Assembly (NCBI GenBank): GCA_963971575.1
Contig: OZ020616.1
Location: 21,780,713 to 21,844,712 of the forward strand
Origin: Liopterus haemorrhoidalis
Taxonomy: Eukaryota; Arthropoda; Insecta; Coleoptera; Dytiscidae
Length of the DNA: 64,000 nucleotides
Direction: 5' to 3'
Shown here in pieces: positions 35,371 to 44,901 of this stretch. The position numbers were made by a program, and so were the translations under genes. The number at the start of each line of letters is the position of its first letter. Position 1 is the first letter of the stretch. A model generated the notes under the pieces. The model worked only from the letters and a program-made list of their open reading frames with translations. It was not told the DNA's origin and did no database searches.

Positions 35371-35907
35371 AGGAAAATTATCCCTCCGGGTAGACGCCAT
35401 ACCCGTATATTAAGTTTCATCACCCTGCCATGCCCACCCACCAGGGAGCCCCACACCGGGGACGTTGGCCGCAAACCGGCTCATTGCGCCAGACATGTCA
35501 GGATGATATAGCATCGGAGGAAGTAGTCACGGGCTGCTCGACCCGCTCGAAAACCAGCCGCTCCCACAGACCCCCGAATACTTGTCTAGTGGCACGGCAT
35601 TACCCCGGCATCCACGATCCAGTAGTGGAGCCACTCTATTCATGAACCGTGACACCAGCCGATTGACTGAGCTGACCAGACTCAGCCTCCCGTTTTACCG
35701 AATCCGAGACCAAAGAAGGCGTGTTGGGATCGTGTTGTCCGCGGGTAGCAGTCTCCCTCAACCAACCAGGATCCTCTTCTCCGGCGTTACGGGTCTCCAC
35801 GCACGGCAAACACGTGGGTAGGAATTTAAGTGGGAGATCAAAGAGACAACAGATAAGCCTATTCCCACAATCGGCTTCTCTGAACTGTCTCCTCCCAAAT
35901 GATATGT

Positions 35908-36063
35908 GATTCAGGGTACGTGGGATCATCAGGCCCAAAAGCTCTATATGGTCAGGTGATGCGACCATTATGAACTTCCCTTGCGTGATTGAGGGTACGC
36001 GGGATCATCTGGCCCGAAAGCTCGACAAATAGCCAGGTGTTATGGCCATTATGAACTTCCCCT
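35908..36063 (-). repeat. Tandem ~78-bp duplication at the I-type LINE 5' end
   Basis: gattcagggtacgtgggatc at 35909 and gattgagggtacgcgggatc at 35987 begin two copies of about 78 bases. Each ends in ccattatgaacttccc. The copies differ by about 15%. 5'-terminal repeats like this can be LINE promoter units. Confidence 0.8.
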
Positions 36064-37047
36064 GCGGGGAGTTTCAGAAATAAATCATGCTTTTCTCACC
36101 ATAATCAAAATTTCGCAAAATATTTTATTTAATTTTGAAGTCAATATTTTGCAGGCAAACAAATAATTGCCAACAAAAAACAGATTAAAATTCTTTAACT
36201 ATTTCTTGGACTCTCAGGGCATTTTGAGGGTTGGGGAAGGATTCAAAATGCAAATTTGTCTACTAATAAAACACATCCAATACTTTTGGATTCAAAATGT
36301 CTTTCGAAGCTCATCATGACATACGAACATATGCGTAATTATCACGCCGGTCCTCAACATTTAGTTTATTTAGCAAGACAAAATTTTTGGATAATTGGAG
36401 CACGCGTTTTAGCCAAACGAATTGTTCACAAGTGTATCACATGCTTTAAGGCTCGACCAAAAGCCATTAATCCTATAATGGGAAAATTACCGTTGTCAAA
36501 ATGGGAACTGATTTTGCAGGTCCTTTTACTCTTCGTGAAAAAAGAGGACGTGGTCAAAAAAGATTTAAATGTTACATATGTGTCTTCGTATGTATGAGCA
36601 CAAAAGCAATTCATTTAGAGGTAGTTACAGATTTAACTACAAATTCATTTTTATTAATATTACGCAGGCTCATAGCTCGACGTGGGCAACCCACAGACAT
36701 ATTTTCAGACAACGGGAGAACGTTCGTAAAGGCAAGTTCCGATCTGCATGACTGGAAAATTCTTATATTCAAACCAAGAAGCATTAACTGAGCAAGTCGT
36801 TGCTCGCGGTATACAGTGGCATTTCATTCCAGCCTACTCCCCAAATTTTGGTGGTTTGTGGGAAGCAGGTGTTAAATCCACCAAACACCACTTAAAGCGT
36901 GTTTTGGCCAGTGCATTAGTCACTTTTGAGAAATTTTTAACTACTGTCACAGAAATTGAGGGTATATTGAATTCAAGACCTATTTCACCCATGTCATCCG
37001 ATCCCAATGATTTTCAACCTTTATCACCTGGACATTTTCTAATTTAA
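36064..37047 (+). pseudogene. pol: BEL integrase, resumed after the LINE
   Basis: The reading resumes near 36170 with RLKFFNYFLDSQGILRVG, a family-typical block. A missing G near 36236 shifts into NANLSTNKTHPILLDSK. The zinc-binding HHCC region is visible (YEHMRNYHAGPQHLVYLARQ, CITCFKARP). Further shifts lead to MGTDFAGPF and YICVFVCMSTKAIHLEVV (catalytic Asp and strand), FSDNGRTF (second Asp), then IQWHFIPAYSPNFGGLWEAG with the third catalytic residue region. The frame ends at LSPGHFLI, exactly where the second LINE enters. Confidence 0.92.
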
Positions 37048-37234
37048 TTTTTTTAATTTAATTTGTTTATTTATATCCAAGGTACAAAAAATAAATTAGA
37101 TTTTTTACAAATATTAGTCATAATACAGTTTGTACATTGGATAAAGGCCCATGATCAGTCATTGTAAGAATACAAAGACTGTTCTTCCTCATGAGCCCTT
37201 AAAAGGTATGAAAAATATAAATATAGCACATTAA

Positions 37235-37414
37235 CATAAAGAACCAGGGTTCTTTGCTATTGACAATACCACAGTTGTTATAGCCAGCGTTGAAGCATGT
37301 AAATATGTAACATTCCCTAACTTGGGCAAAATTAAGGCTGAAAAGAACATTGAAAAAGACATGAAATTAAAAGGGCAAGATGAGCATATTAGTAGAATTG
37401 ACTTTGTTAACACT
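37235..37414 (+). other. Unrecognised open segment (59 codons, no Met start)
   Basis: The plus strand reads KEPGFFAIDNTTVVIASV to FVNTF and TAA. It has a balanced composition not typical of the AT-rich noise around it, and lies antisense to the presumed 3' UTR of the truncated LINE. I do not recognise it. It could be a scrap of a gene or another element caught in the insertion. Confidence 0.3.
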
Positions 37415-37464
37415 TTTTAAACTTAAATAAATTAATATAAATTTTTATAAACATTTATAAACTT

Positions 37465-38515
37465 TTATAAACTTTTATCCCAGATGAGCTTCTTTATTTG
37501 TGATTTAAAAGAGATTAAGCTAAAAGATTTAAGGTTTTCAGGAATAATATTGTATTTAGCGCAAATGTCAAAAGAGAAGCTATGTTTAAATGTTGCAGTT
37601 TTGTAAGAAGGTGGAGAAAGAGTACCCTTAAATCTTATATTAACATTATGTACGTCAGATCTGAAGGTGATTTTGTTGTACAAATAAGGAGGAGTTTTGA
37701 GAATCAACACTTTATGATAAAATACAAGAGATTGCGAAAGTCTTCTTTGTTTCATGTTAAGCCATGTAGACAAGTGAAGGTAAGAGGAGATATGCGAGCG
37801 CCTTGGTACACCATAGATAAGACGCAAACATGAATTTTGGACCTTCTGAATTTTTTTTATATCAGCTGCAAGCAGACAGGGTCCGTAAACTACACTACCA
37901 TAAGTAAACAGACTCAATACAAGGGAGTCGCATAGTTTTATCCTAATTGCCTGGTTCAGGTATTGTCTGTTACCATAGAGGGTCTTTAACTTAAAGTAAG
38001 CTGTTCTTACTATGAAACTGATATGATTAGAGAACTTTAATTTATCATCAAAAATCAATCCCAAATTCTTCGCACTGTCGGATATTGTCAGAGCAGACCC
38101 GTCAAGAATCAGTTTGCAAGCTGGCTTAATTAAATTCTGATCGTTCTTTGGACCAAAGATTAAAACTTTTGATTTTGTAGGGTTAATAATTAGATTATGG
38201 TCCGTAGATGCGTTATGCAATGACTGAAGGTCTTCGTTAATATTTGAAATAGCAGCTAAGTGGTTATTGAGAGGAAACGAATAAAAGATTTGGGTATCAT
38301 CAGCAAAATAGTGAACTTGGCAATGTTTAATATACTGTGAGAGATTAATGGTATAAATTATGTAAAGTAAGGGTCCCAAAATACTACCTTGAGGTACACC
38401 AAGGTGGAGGAATAGTTTCTTAGAGCTTACATTGTTAATTACTACAACTTGACTTCTGTTCGAAAGGTAACTGGAAAAAAAATTAATCACATCTTTACCA
38501 AGGCCAATGAAACCA
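37465..38515 (-). pseudogene. Truncated LINE reverse transcriptase
   Basis: About 350 codons starting near GKDVINFFSSYLSNRSQ. It has motif B (LGVPQGSILGPLLYIIYTI), motif C (VHYFADDTQIF), the NPTKSKVLIFGP block, NLGLIFDDKLKFSNHI and the RT C-terminal helices with RLIYGVPRRSHISSYLH. Motif A, fingers, endonuclease and ORF1 are absent, as expected of 5' truncation during target-primed reverse transcription. The remaining frame has no stop until TAA at about 37465. It is a CR1-superfamily RT different from the other LINEs here. Confidence 0.88.
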
Positions 38516-38781
38516 AGGCCACACGCTGGTATAAAAAGTATATTTCGGAACTTCAAGTTCGATACAAATGGAAAACCAGCGTCAACAATATCCAGAACAA
38601 TACTTTGGTGCTAATAAAGGATAGCAATCTACCACTTTTGTGTTGGAAGCTTGGTCGCATCATTCAGCTTCACCCCGGGCAAGATGGTGTAGTGCGTGTT
38701 GTGTCCATAAAAACCCCTACTAGTGTTTTAAAACGTGCCACAACTCAAGTGTGTGTTTTACCCATAGAGCCAGTGTCCTAA
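38516..38781 (+). pseudogene. pol: BEL integrase C-terminal end
   Basis: The reading from ATRWYKKYISELQVRYKWKT to NNTLVLIKDSNLPLLCWKLG and TQVCVLPIEPVS ends at TAA. This is the conserved BEL Pol C-terminus (W-x-K/R-W---Y--ELQ-R-KW, LV-I-D-N-PP--W-LGRI). It lies about 80 bases before the right LTR. Confidence 0.9.
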
Positions 38782-38860
38782 AACATTAAGATAATTTTGA
38801 ATATCACTTTGCTTTTTTTATAGCTTCTTTGAAAGCCCAGTCCTTTCAAGGTCGGGGGTA

Positions 38861-39090
38861 TGTACAATGTTTTTGTTATGCATGTCATTTTTGTCTTAAT
38901 CAATGTTTGTTGTTTTGACAATATTTTTGTTGTTGTTGTTGCTATGAAAAAAAATGAACAGAAGTTGAATAAATATATTAAAAAACATTAAGACATTACG
39001 TTTCATTAACACAAAAATACAGTCCACTCATAATCTTATAAAAGTAAATAAAGAAGCATAAAAGTGGCACGATCCTGGAATTCACCAACA
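38861..39090 (+). repeat. BEL 3' LTR
   Basis: 230 bases, almost identical to the 5' LTR, preceded by a purine/G-rich tract (tcaaggtcgggggta). Confidence 0.95.
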
Positions 39091-39399
39091 GTGCTATTTT
39101 AAACTATATTTTAACAAAAAACCAACAAAAAACAAAAGAATAAAACACTTGTACCGCAATGAATTCTTATCTTAATAAAGACACCTCATTATTTTGGCAT
39201 TATATCCGAGATAGGTAATTTCGGTCACTCCTTTGCCATTGGTCAGATTTTTATACGCTACACTATTTGTCAGCAGGGCACATTACAAATATATATAATT
39301 ACATTTTATTTCTACAGATAACACATGTGCCGCTTTTTATCGAAAAACACCTAACTAAAGTACCGTTGCATATTTTTGCCGGACCCTAATTATTACCAA

Positions 39400-39740
39400 A
39401 GTAATGTAACGTAAATTTGCGGCCACAATTAAGCTAACGGAAAATAAACAATTAGAATAGCTTAAAACTAACTTAACCTAAGATATGTTACAATAATGAC
39501 GGAATCTTCATAACTTCGTATAAATTCAAAAGTCGGGAACCTTCATAAATTTTTAGATGAAAACCCAATTAAAATAAACCAAATGCGTTAACCAGATTCC
39601 TCAAATTTAATTTTGCAGAGTGTGTGGTATAATATGGTTCCAGAAATAAAACTACTTGGTATCCAATACAAAACGCTGTAATTACGAAATATCAATTAGT
39701 TAAACGTAATTTTTATTTATGTAAAATATAATATAATATA
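39400..39740. other. No gene seen; AT-rich spacer
   Basis: No coding or RNA signal between the hAT target duplication and the SINE at 39743. Confidence 0.5.
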
Positions 39741-39742
39741 GA

Positions 39743-40040
39743 GTTGCTGTGGCTCCGTGGTAAGACGGTTGCGTACGGAGCACAGGGATCCGGGTTCGAG
39801 GCCCCCTACCTCCTTTGGATTTTTATCTTCCGAAAATGTGCAGTCAGCTCTGGGGTCGACTCGGCCCCAAGTATTTCATACTTAGTACCTATTAATAAAG
39901 GGATAATAGAAACGGTCGAAACGTCACACTGATCACGTGGCTTTCATATCTATGGCCGGCGGTCTAGAAACGGAGAAATTACCTTCTCTGCCCCATATAC
40001 GCCTATCTAGGTGGTGGGATCCTATTATTTATATTTTATA
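39743..40040 (+). mobile_element. tRNA-derived SINE
   Basis: The A box tggctccgtggtaag and B box gggttcgaggccc lie 33 bases apart, a tRNA-like head. A unique body of about 200 bases (gtcgactcggccccaagt, ctatggccggcggtctagaa) and an AT-rich tail (tattatttatattttatata) follow. Confidence 0.7.
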
Positions 40041-40083
40041 TATAATATACGAAACTAGCTTACCCGTTTGATAATACGGCGTT

Positions 40084-40330
40084 TTTTTTTTTTATTTATT
40101 TATTTTACATCGGCCTATTTCTGCAACTAGGCTAATCGCCGATGCCAGGTGGCGAGCTCCTACACCTGGATGAGGGGTGAATGATTGTGAAAATGAGAGT
40201 AATGTAAACATATTATTCTCGCCAGAATAATATCACCAACGAAGCAGGCTCGAACCACCGACCGCCCAGACCAGACTGATTCTAACAGTCTAAAACCGCA
40301 CGACTTAATGCGCTCGGCCACTCCGTTGGC
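40084..40330 (-). mobile_element. tRNA(Leu/Ser)-like SINE
   Basis: The minus strand starts cggagtggccgagcgcattaa, like the D-arm side of a long-variable-arm tRNA. The B box ggtggttcgagcctg follows after about 70 bases. The body ends in a hairpin (catcggcgattagccta / taggccgatg) and an A-rich tail (aaaataaataaataaaaa). The spacing of A and B boxes fits a Leu or Ser tRNA ancestor. Confidence 0.72.
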
Positions 40331-40874
40331 AATACTGCGTTTATTACAATTATATTTTCATTATAATGGGGATAATTTCCGTGTTGCTACGGCTTCTTAT
40401 ATTAACTATTTATTTCGCACAAATGTGGCTGAATCAATATATAAATATTTCTTCCAAATAAGGGCAATATATTCATCAAAATTAATTGATTCACTTTATA
40501 TTAAATAATTAATGTCTCCCCAAAAAAATAATAAGAAAACCTTCCAAACAGATTCGTTTGTTATCGCAACTGTCAAACAACGGTTCCATAGCAATTTTGA
40601 TATTCGTATTAAAAATGTATCTAAACTTCCAAAACTACATATGACAACATATATATGTACATATATAAAAATAAGGATTACGGGTACATAGCATGAGAGG
40701 GGTGACAGTGAACAATAACGTACGTGCATGATGGTCAAAATGCTAGAAGCACATTCCAGCAACAATGGGCGCTACAGTTCATTGCTACATTGCTAAACTA
40801 AATGAAATCATAATTTTACAACCGCGTATAACGAGGAATTACTGTATATCCATTTTATAACATTAATAATAAAA

Positions 40875-40955
40875 TATTACACCCAATCTTTGGTCCCATT
40901 CAAATTAATGGTGTATGGAGAATCCGTAATAACAGAGATATCCAAAAACTGTAAC
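40875..40955 (+). pseudogene. LINE C-terminal scrap
   Basis: A short reading gives FGPIQINGVWRIRNNRDIQK. This resembles the W-R-RNN-EL motif near the end of ORF2 in several insect LINEs. It is too short to name a family. Confidence 0.4.
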
Positions 40956-41019
40956 TAAGGCCGTTATCACATGCTGCACCGTATGTATATGGCCGGCACG
41001 CCTTTAGGGCATATGTGCC

Positions 41020-42640
41020 TATTATTTCTGTAGCAGCAATGGTTGCGAAGTCTCATTGACTAAAATCACGTCAATGTTGTAGCCACTTGCGAACAATTCC
41101 AGCTGGTATTTCTTGAGATTGAGACCATCTGCGTTCCAGGTGCAGATGGTGAGAGAAGAAAGACGCGTCTTACTTCTGGTGTTGGCCGTTATGGGGGTTT
41201 ATGGCAGGAGTCTAGAAGGCGGGTTGATTGAAAAGCTGACTTAACATCGAAGCGGCGTGACTCAACAAGAAGGCCACTTGCGTAAGGAGCACTTGAAGCA
41301 TTTTAAGCGCGTCTGCACGCGCATTTGAGGGAGTCAGCATGGAAGCCGGCGTCGGTAGAGGTACTGCCTCTGAAAGAGATAGTGTGGACTGTTTTTGAGG
41401 TCTAACCGCTGGTATCAGCGGTGGTTGTGAGGTTTAGGCAGGTTGCCGTTTAGTAGGAGGCACATGCTGCTTGGCGGCTGTCGCTGGAAGAGGCAAAGCA
41501 GAAGAAAAAACAGGGCACTCTCTTCACCTGGCACTTCTTTCTCTGCCTTCTCTGTTTGAAGCATTCTGAGTCTGTTCCTCTTACAGGACTAACAGGCTCA
41601 GGTGTCCGAATAGCAGGGGCCGATGCAACAGGTGTAATTGGTACCACCGCAGACACAGACGTTGTGACGTTGCGCTGTCACGAGCGATAGAGGCTTCGTC
41701 CAATCCGAAACGGCTGGAGCCGGAGCGGGCACGCAGCTCTGACGAGCCGCAGGTCTTCTCTAATATGACGTGGTAGTAATAAGCTGTCTGATTGACGCTT
41801 TTGAAGGACAAGAGCGTGAACCGGCAGTGTGTTCAGCCGGAATATTGTGAGCCTTGCAATTGGCGCAATAAGATGTTTGGGCCTTGTTGGGGCATTCTTG
41901 CGACTTGTGATCCCCACTGCACCAAGCGCAGCATGGACTAGCGTGGCAGCCGCTGATCGTATGGTAAAGGCCCTAGAAGTTAAAGCACTGCTTTATTCCG
42001 TCGATCCTTCTCTTTTTCTTGATACCTTGAAATATAGCAACGATGCTATAGTGTAAATAGCGGTGTCGGCTCGATAGATCTCAATAAGGATGAGAGGCAT
42101 TGCACGACGTGAATCAATTGGGTGGTCCGTAACTCTCGGGCGTGGGTATGGCTAGAATCTTAACTCAGCTATAATCATATACATGCAGAAGACCTCCTCC
42201 TCCTGAGGTTGGTTTGGTCGACTGATCAGTTGATATGAATTGGATTTAATGCTTACAAACCCTTGTAAGTGAAATAAGAAGAGGATTAATATGCCCTTTG
42301 TAGTGCCTGATGATTTTTATGGATACTAGTTCAAGTTCCAGGTCTGCAAGTGGAATCTTCACTGGGAGCCCTTTGATTACATCCCTAAAGGATTGTTCAG
42401 AACGGAGCGGCAACACATTATACTCCACATCTTGGAGAGTCTTGTCCACCCGCATAACCGCAAGTGCGCGGGTGAGTTTCCTATAATTGGCTATTGTGCC
42501 GGTTAGCAGCACAATACCCGAAACTCGGTTTATGGCGCTTAAGATGGTAATACCCTTCTGATTGCACCGCCTCTTGAGCAGCATGTTAATGCTGACAACT
42601 ACAGAGAGTGACAGTCGGAAGCCCATACTCCCTTGGCGGC
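41020..42640 (-). pseudogene. Jockey-like LINE 5' part: ORF1 and start of ORF2
   Basis: The minus-strand ORF1 begins in a frame at 42626-42246 with a pre-knuckle domain (VIKGLPVKIPLADLELELVS, IIRHYKGHINPLLISL). After shifts it shows CAWCSGDHKSQECPNK and YCANCKAHNIPAEHT, two Cys/His knuckles, and a Pro/Thr-rich tail. ORF2 starts near 41190 with LTICTWNADGLNLKKYQLEL and stops after VILVNET, that is, after only about 40 residues of endonuclease. The block is GC-richer than its flanks. Retaining the 5' and losing the 3' half is unusual for a LINE and suggests a later deletion. Confidence 0.72.
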
Positions 42641-42689
42641 ACTCTCGGAGACCATTTAAGCATGAAGCTCTTCTGGCTCTCTGCTACCC

Positions 42690-42700
42690 CCCCCCCAATT
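42690..42700 (+). repeat. C-run (9)
   Basis: A homopolymer ctaccccccccccaatt-like stretch, a likely spot for length error or polymorphism. Confidence 0.6.
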
Positions 42701-43034
42701 GAAAATCGCCAATAACAGGACGACGCCCGAATTTCACGAGGTCGGCCCCCATCACTAGCTATGCACCACCACGGACGGCACCCTTCACAAAAATAACGTC
42801 ATTATAATCGTTTGCATGCGATTTTGTCTAAAAAAAAATTTACAACCATATTATGTGCATTATTTTTCCATCACTAGAGAGTTCATCGTGTAATAGACGC
42901 AGCGAGGAAGGCATACTGAGCTAGATGGTTTGTGTTGCACACACGTGGGTGGTTTAACGGCCTCCGCCTCTGTGCACCCGCAGCAAACTAGTAAATCTCT
43001 CGTTATTTATATAGTGTTTGTAAAAATAAGACCC

Positions 43035-43152
43035 ATGAACATTAGTAATAAAAGAAGAATATTAGACTTAGAATCTGAATATAAAGACAATGTTAAATTT
43101 TATAGTTATTATAAAAAAATTGATGCGAAGTGTGAATTTTCACACATTTCAG
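43035..43152 (+). other. Possible short first exon, unrecognised
   Basis: ATG 43035 opens MNISNKRRILDLESEYKD and reads on to SHISGFC, followed by CAG/GTATTTAG, a possible donor. The same frame continues only to a TGA at 43181. No partner exon or family is recognised. It could be the start of a transposase gene or chance. Confidence 0.25.
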
Positions 43153-43515
43153 GGTTTTGCAGGTATTTAGTAAGTGAATGATGATTATTTTGGATGCGAA
43201 AAGAAATTTTATATTAAAATATTTTTTTTGTTAATCTTAATTCGAACGCCTAATACCATTATTTAGGTTTCTAAATATGTGCAGTATTTTTTTTATATAG
43301 CAAGGTTCATTAAGAACTTTAAAAATTGCGCCTATGGCTTCCATTGGTTGTTATAAGTTCCGCCCCTCTGATTTCGTGTACATTGAAACAGAATTAAATT
43401 ATAATTTAAACAATTTCCACTGGCTATTAAATTTACGCTTCTAAAAATTAAATGCAACATTTGCCAAAATATAATTAGAATTTTGAAAAAAATAATTTAA
43501 ACAATATAAAAATTT

Positions 43516-43518
<3 letters not shown>

Positions 43519-43548
<30 letters not shown>
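43519..43548. repeat. (AT)n microsatellite
   Basis: About 15 AT dinucleotides immediately before a SINE-like block. Confidence 0.9.
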
Positions 43549-43555
<7 letters not shown>

Positions 43556-43632
43556 CTCCAGGGTTCGATCCCTATCGGATCGGGTTACATGGGTGAAAAG
43601 TCAGCGTCAAATACCACTAGACCAGCACACAC
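43549..43632 (-). mobile_element. tRNA-derived SINE head
   Basis: On the minus strand the A box tgctggtctagtggtattt and the T-arm-like agggatcgaaccct are about 45 bases apart. The T loop starts ATCGA instead of TTCGA. Probably a decayed SINE head. Confidence 0.55.
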
Positions 43633-43799
43633 GTTAGAGTGTGGCTTGTTACAAAGCTATAACTTGTGTACATTATTAGCCACAAATCACAAAAAATGCA
43701 TTTTTTTCCAAAAACCTAATCTGATTCTGAATTCTTCAAATTCCTGTTGAACTATTCCGGTTCACACCAATGTACATTACTTAAAATTTTTTCAGATTT

Positions 43800-44200
43800 T
43801 TAGTTTAAACCATCTGGGCTACAGGGTGTGGGACAAAAAAAATTTTGCACAATTTTGGCAAAAATCGCTTCAAAATAATTTATTTTGTAAAAATAAAAAT
43901 TTGATCGTTAATCCACGTACCAAGGGCTTTCATTTGATACCCTACTCAGAATTATAAAAAAATATTTTTTTTTTCGATGAGCACATATTTGTTTATATTT
44001 TTAGGGGGATATGTTTTTTAGATATTTTAGTAATTTTCCTATGTGCGGGTCAAACAGTTGTATAAGCATGCCAAATTTCAACTCTCTAGGTTTAGCCGTT
44101 TGGCTACAATTTTTACCGAACAGACAGACAGACAGACAGACAGACGACAAAATGACGGTATAAGGGTTTTTTGGTCATACCTACAAAACCCTAAAAATAG
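43800..44200 (+). repeat. SINE/LINE-tail repeat with (CAGA)n
   Basis: The segment contains the common insect repeat phrase 'gccaaatttcaactctctaggtttagccgtttgg...accgaacagacagacagac' (44077-44145) with about six CAGA units. Such tails are typical of RTE-type LINEs and their SINEs. No coding part remains. Confidence 0.55.
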
Positions 44201-44901
44201 GACCAATTCAAATAAAATTAAATAATTAAAAGTTAGTCGTTTGATTAACACTTACAATAATTCATTAATTTTGAGGAAACTCCATTTGAGTATAGTAAAA
44301 TTGTTATTTTCTTGAAACGTCTTTAATAAACATAATTGCATATTAAATTCAAGTTATTATAACTACAAAACCTACAAAAGTTGGCTGCCGGAGCGTATCA
44401 ATATTTTTAAATTGATTGAAACTGAAACACTTAAATATCTCATTTCTAATACAACAAAATATGGACTTGCCCCACTTTCAAAATAAATGGCTCACTTAAT
44501 AGTTATTTACGTATAGAGGGCTGACGCGAGCGGACGGTCTTTATTCGTATAAGGGCCTTTTGGCCTGAGGTCAGGCGCGCACACAGAAAACTGGTATATA
44601 TTAATATAATTTTGATCTTAATAAAATAAAGCAATTTTTATTTTCAATTGCTTATTTAGTTTATATTAAATTTGTATATGTGTCAATGAAATATGTACTG
44701 TAGACAATTTATATTAACATATAAATTATTGTATAAATAGTATATCGAGATCACCTTACTAATGCCGATCCCCTCAGCGAGATTTCACCCTTCGCTCTGC
44801 TTTATCACTCAGTCTCTCAAACGTCAGCAAACGTTTATCACACACAATAATTATAATTATAACATCGTCGTGGTTTTTGCACTTCACATAGTATCTAAAT
44901 G

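Larger units (their letters stand above)
30420..36063 (-). mobile_element. I-type LINE copy A, inserted in BEL pol
   Basis: On the minus strand a 5' UTR (36063-35400) with a tandem duplication, ORF1 with CCHC knuckles, ORF2 with endonuclease, RT and RNase H, and a 3' UTR (30612 to about 30420) are all recognisable. RNase H after RT plus a three-knuckle ORF1 points to the I superfamily. The insertion separates BEL RNase H from integrase. Frameshifts break ORF1 once and ORF2 twice. A second copy of the family is at 56281-64000. Confidence 0.85.
37044..38515 (-). mobile_element. CR1/L2-type LINE, 5'-truncated, nested in BEL integrase
   Basis: The minus-strand RT begins abruptly in the palm near 38515 and runs to 37465. 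A downstream region to about 37044 may be the 3' UTR, or may include a separate fragment. Left and right of it the BEL reading joins from LSPGHFLI to TRWYKKYISELQ. The right junction has the microhomology aaggcca. Confidence 0.8.
25970..39090 (+). mobile_element. BEL/Pao LTR retrotransposon with two nested LINEs
   Basis: LTRs lie at 25970-26200 and 38861-39090, both starting TGTACAATG and ending ACCAACA, with the 5-bp duplication GTGCT outside (25965-25969, 39091-39095). A primer-binding-site-like tggtccaatcgaagccgg starts at 26209, and a G-rich polypurine tract precedes the right LTR. Gag, protease, RT, RNase H and integrase pieces follow in BEL order. The internal region is interrupted by an I-type LINE (~30420-36063) and a CR1/L2-type LINE (~37044-38515), leaving about 6 kb of element. 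Confidence 0.95.
25923..39388. mobile_element. hAT-type MITE split by a BEL element
   Basis: The outer ends are TAGAGACAGGTTAAAATATG (25923) and the complement of TAGGGTCCGGCAAAAATATG (to 39388). The next 14 bases inward are identical, CAACGGTACTTT plus context. The 8-bp sequence ATTATTAC flanks both sides (25915-25922, 39389-39396). Without the BEL insertion the element would be about 345 bases (25923-25969 plus 39091-39388). There is no transposase. Confidence 0.85.
25501..40844. mobile_element. Possible outer pogo-type element (inverted ends only)
   Basis: The left end CAGTGATTCCTCGCTATCCG (25501) and right end, read inward on the minus strand, CAGTAATTCCTCGTTATACG (to 40844) agree at most positions, and both have TA outside. 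If they belong together, this was an ~1.9-kb element before the hAT MITE, BEL, LINEs and SINEs entered it. No transposase is seen. They could be two unrelated copies of one family. Confidence 0.35.

Noticed and set aside
35390..35970. Several overlapping plus- and minus-strand frames of 60-110 codons
   Set aside because: They are shadows in the GC-rich 5' UTR of the I-type LINE, with no conserved motif in any.
39743..39815. Possible functional tRNA gene
   Set aside because: A and B boxes are good but the arms do not pair into a full cloverleaf, and a ~200-base body with an AT-rich tail follows, so it is a SINE.
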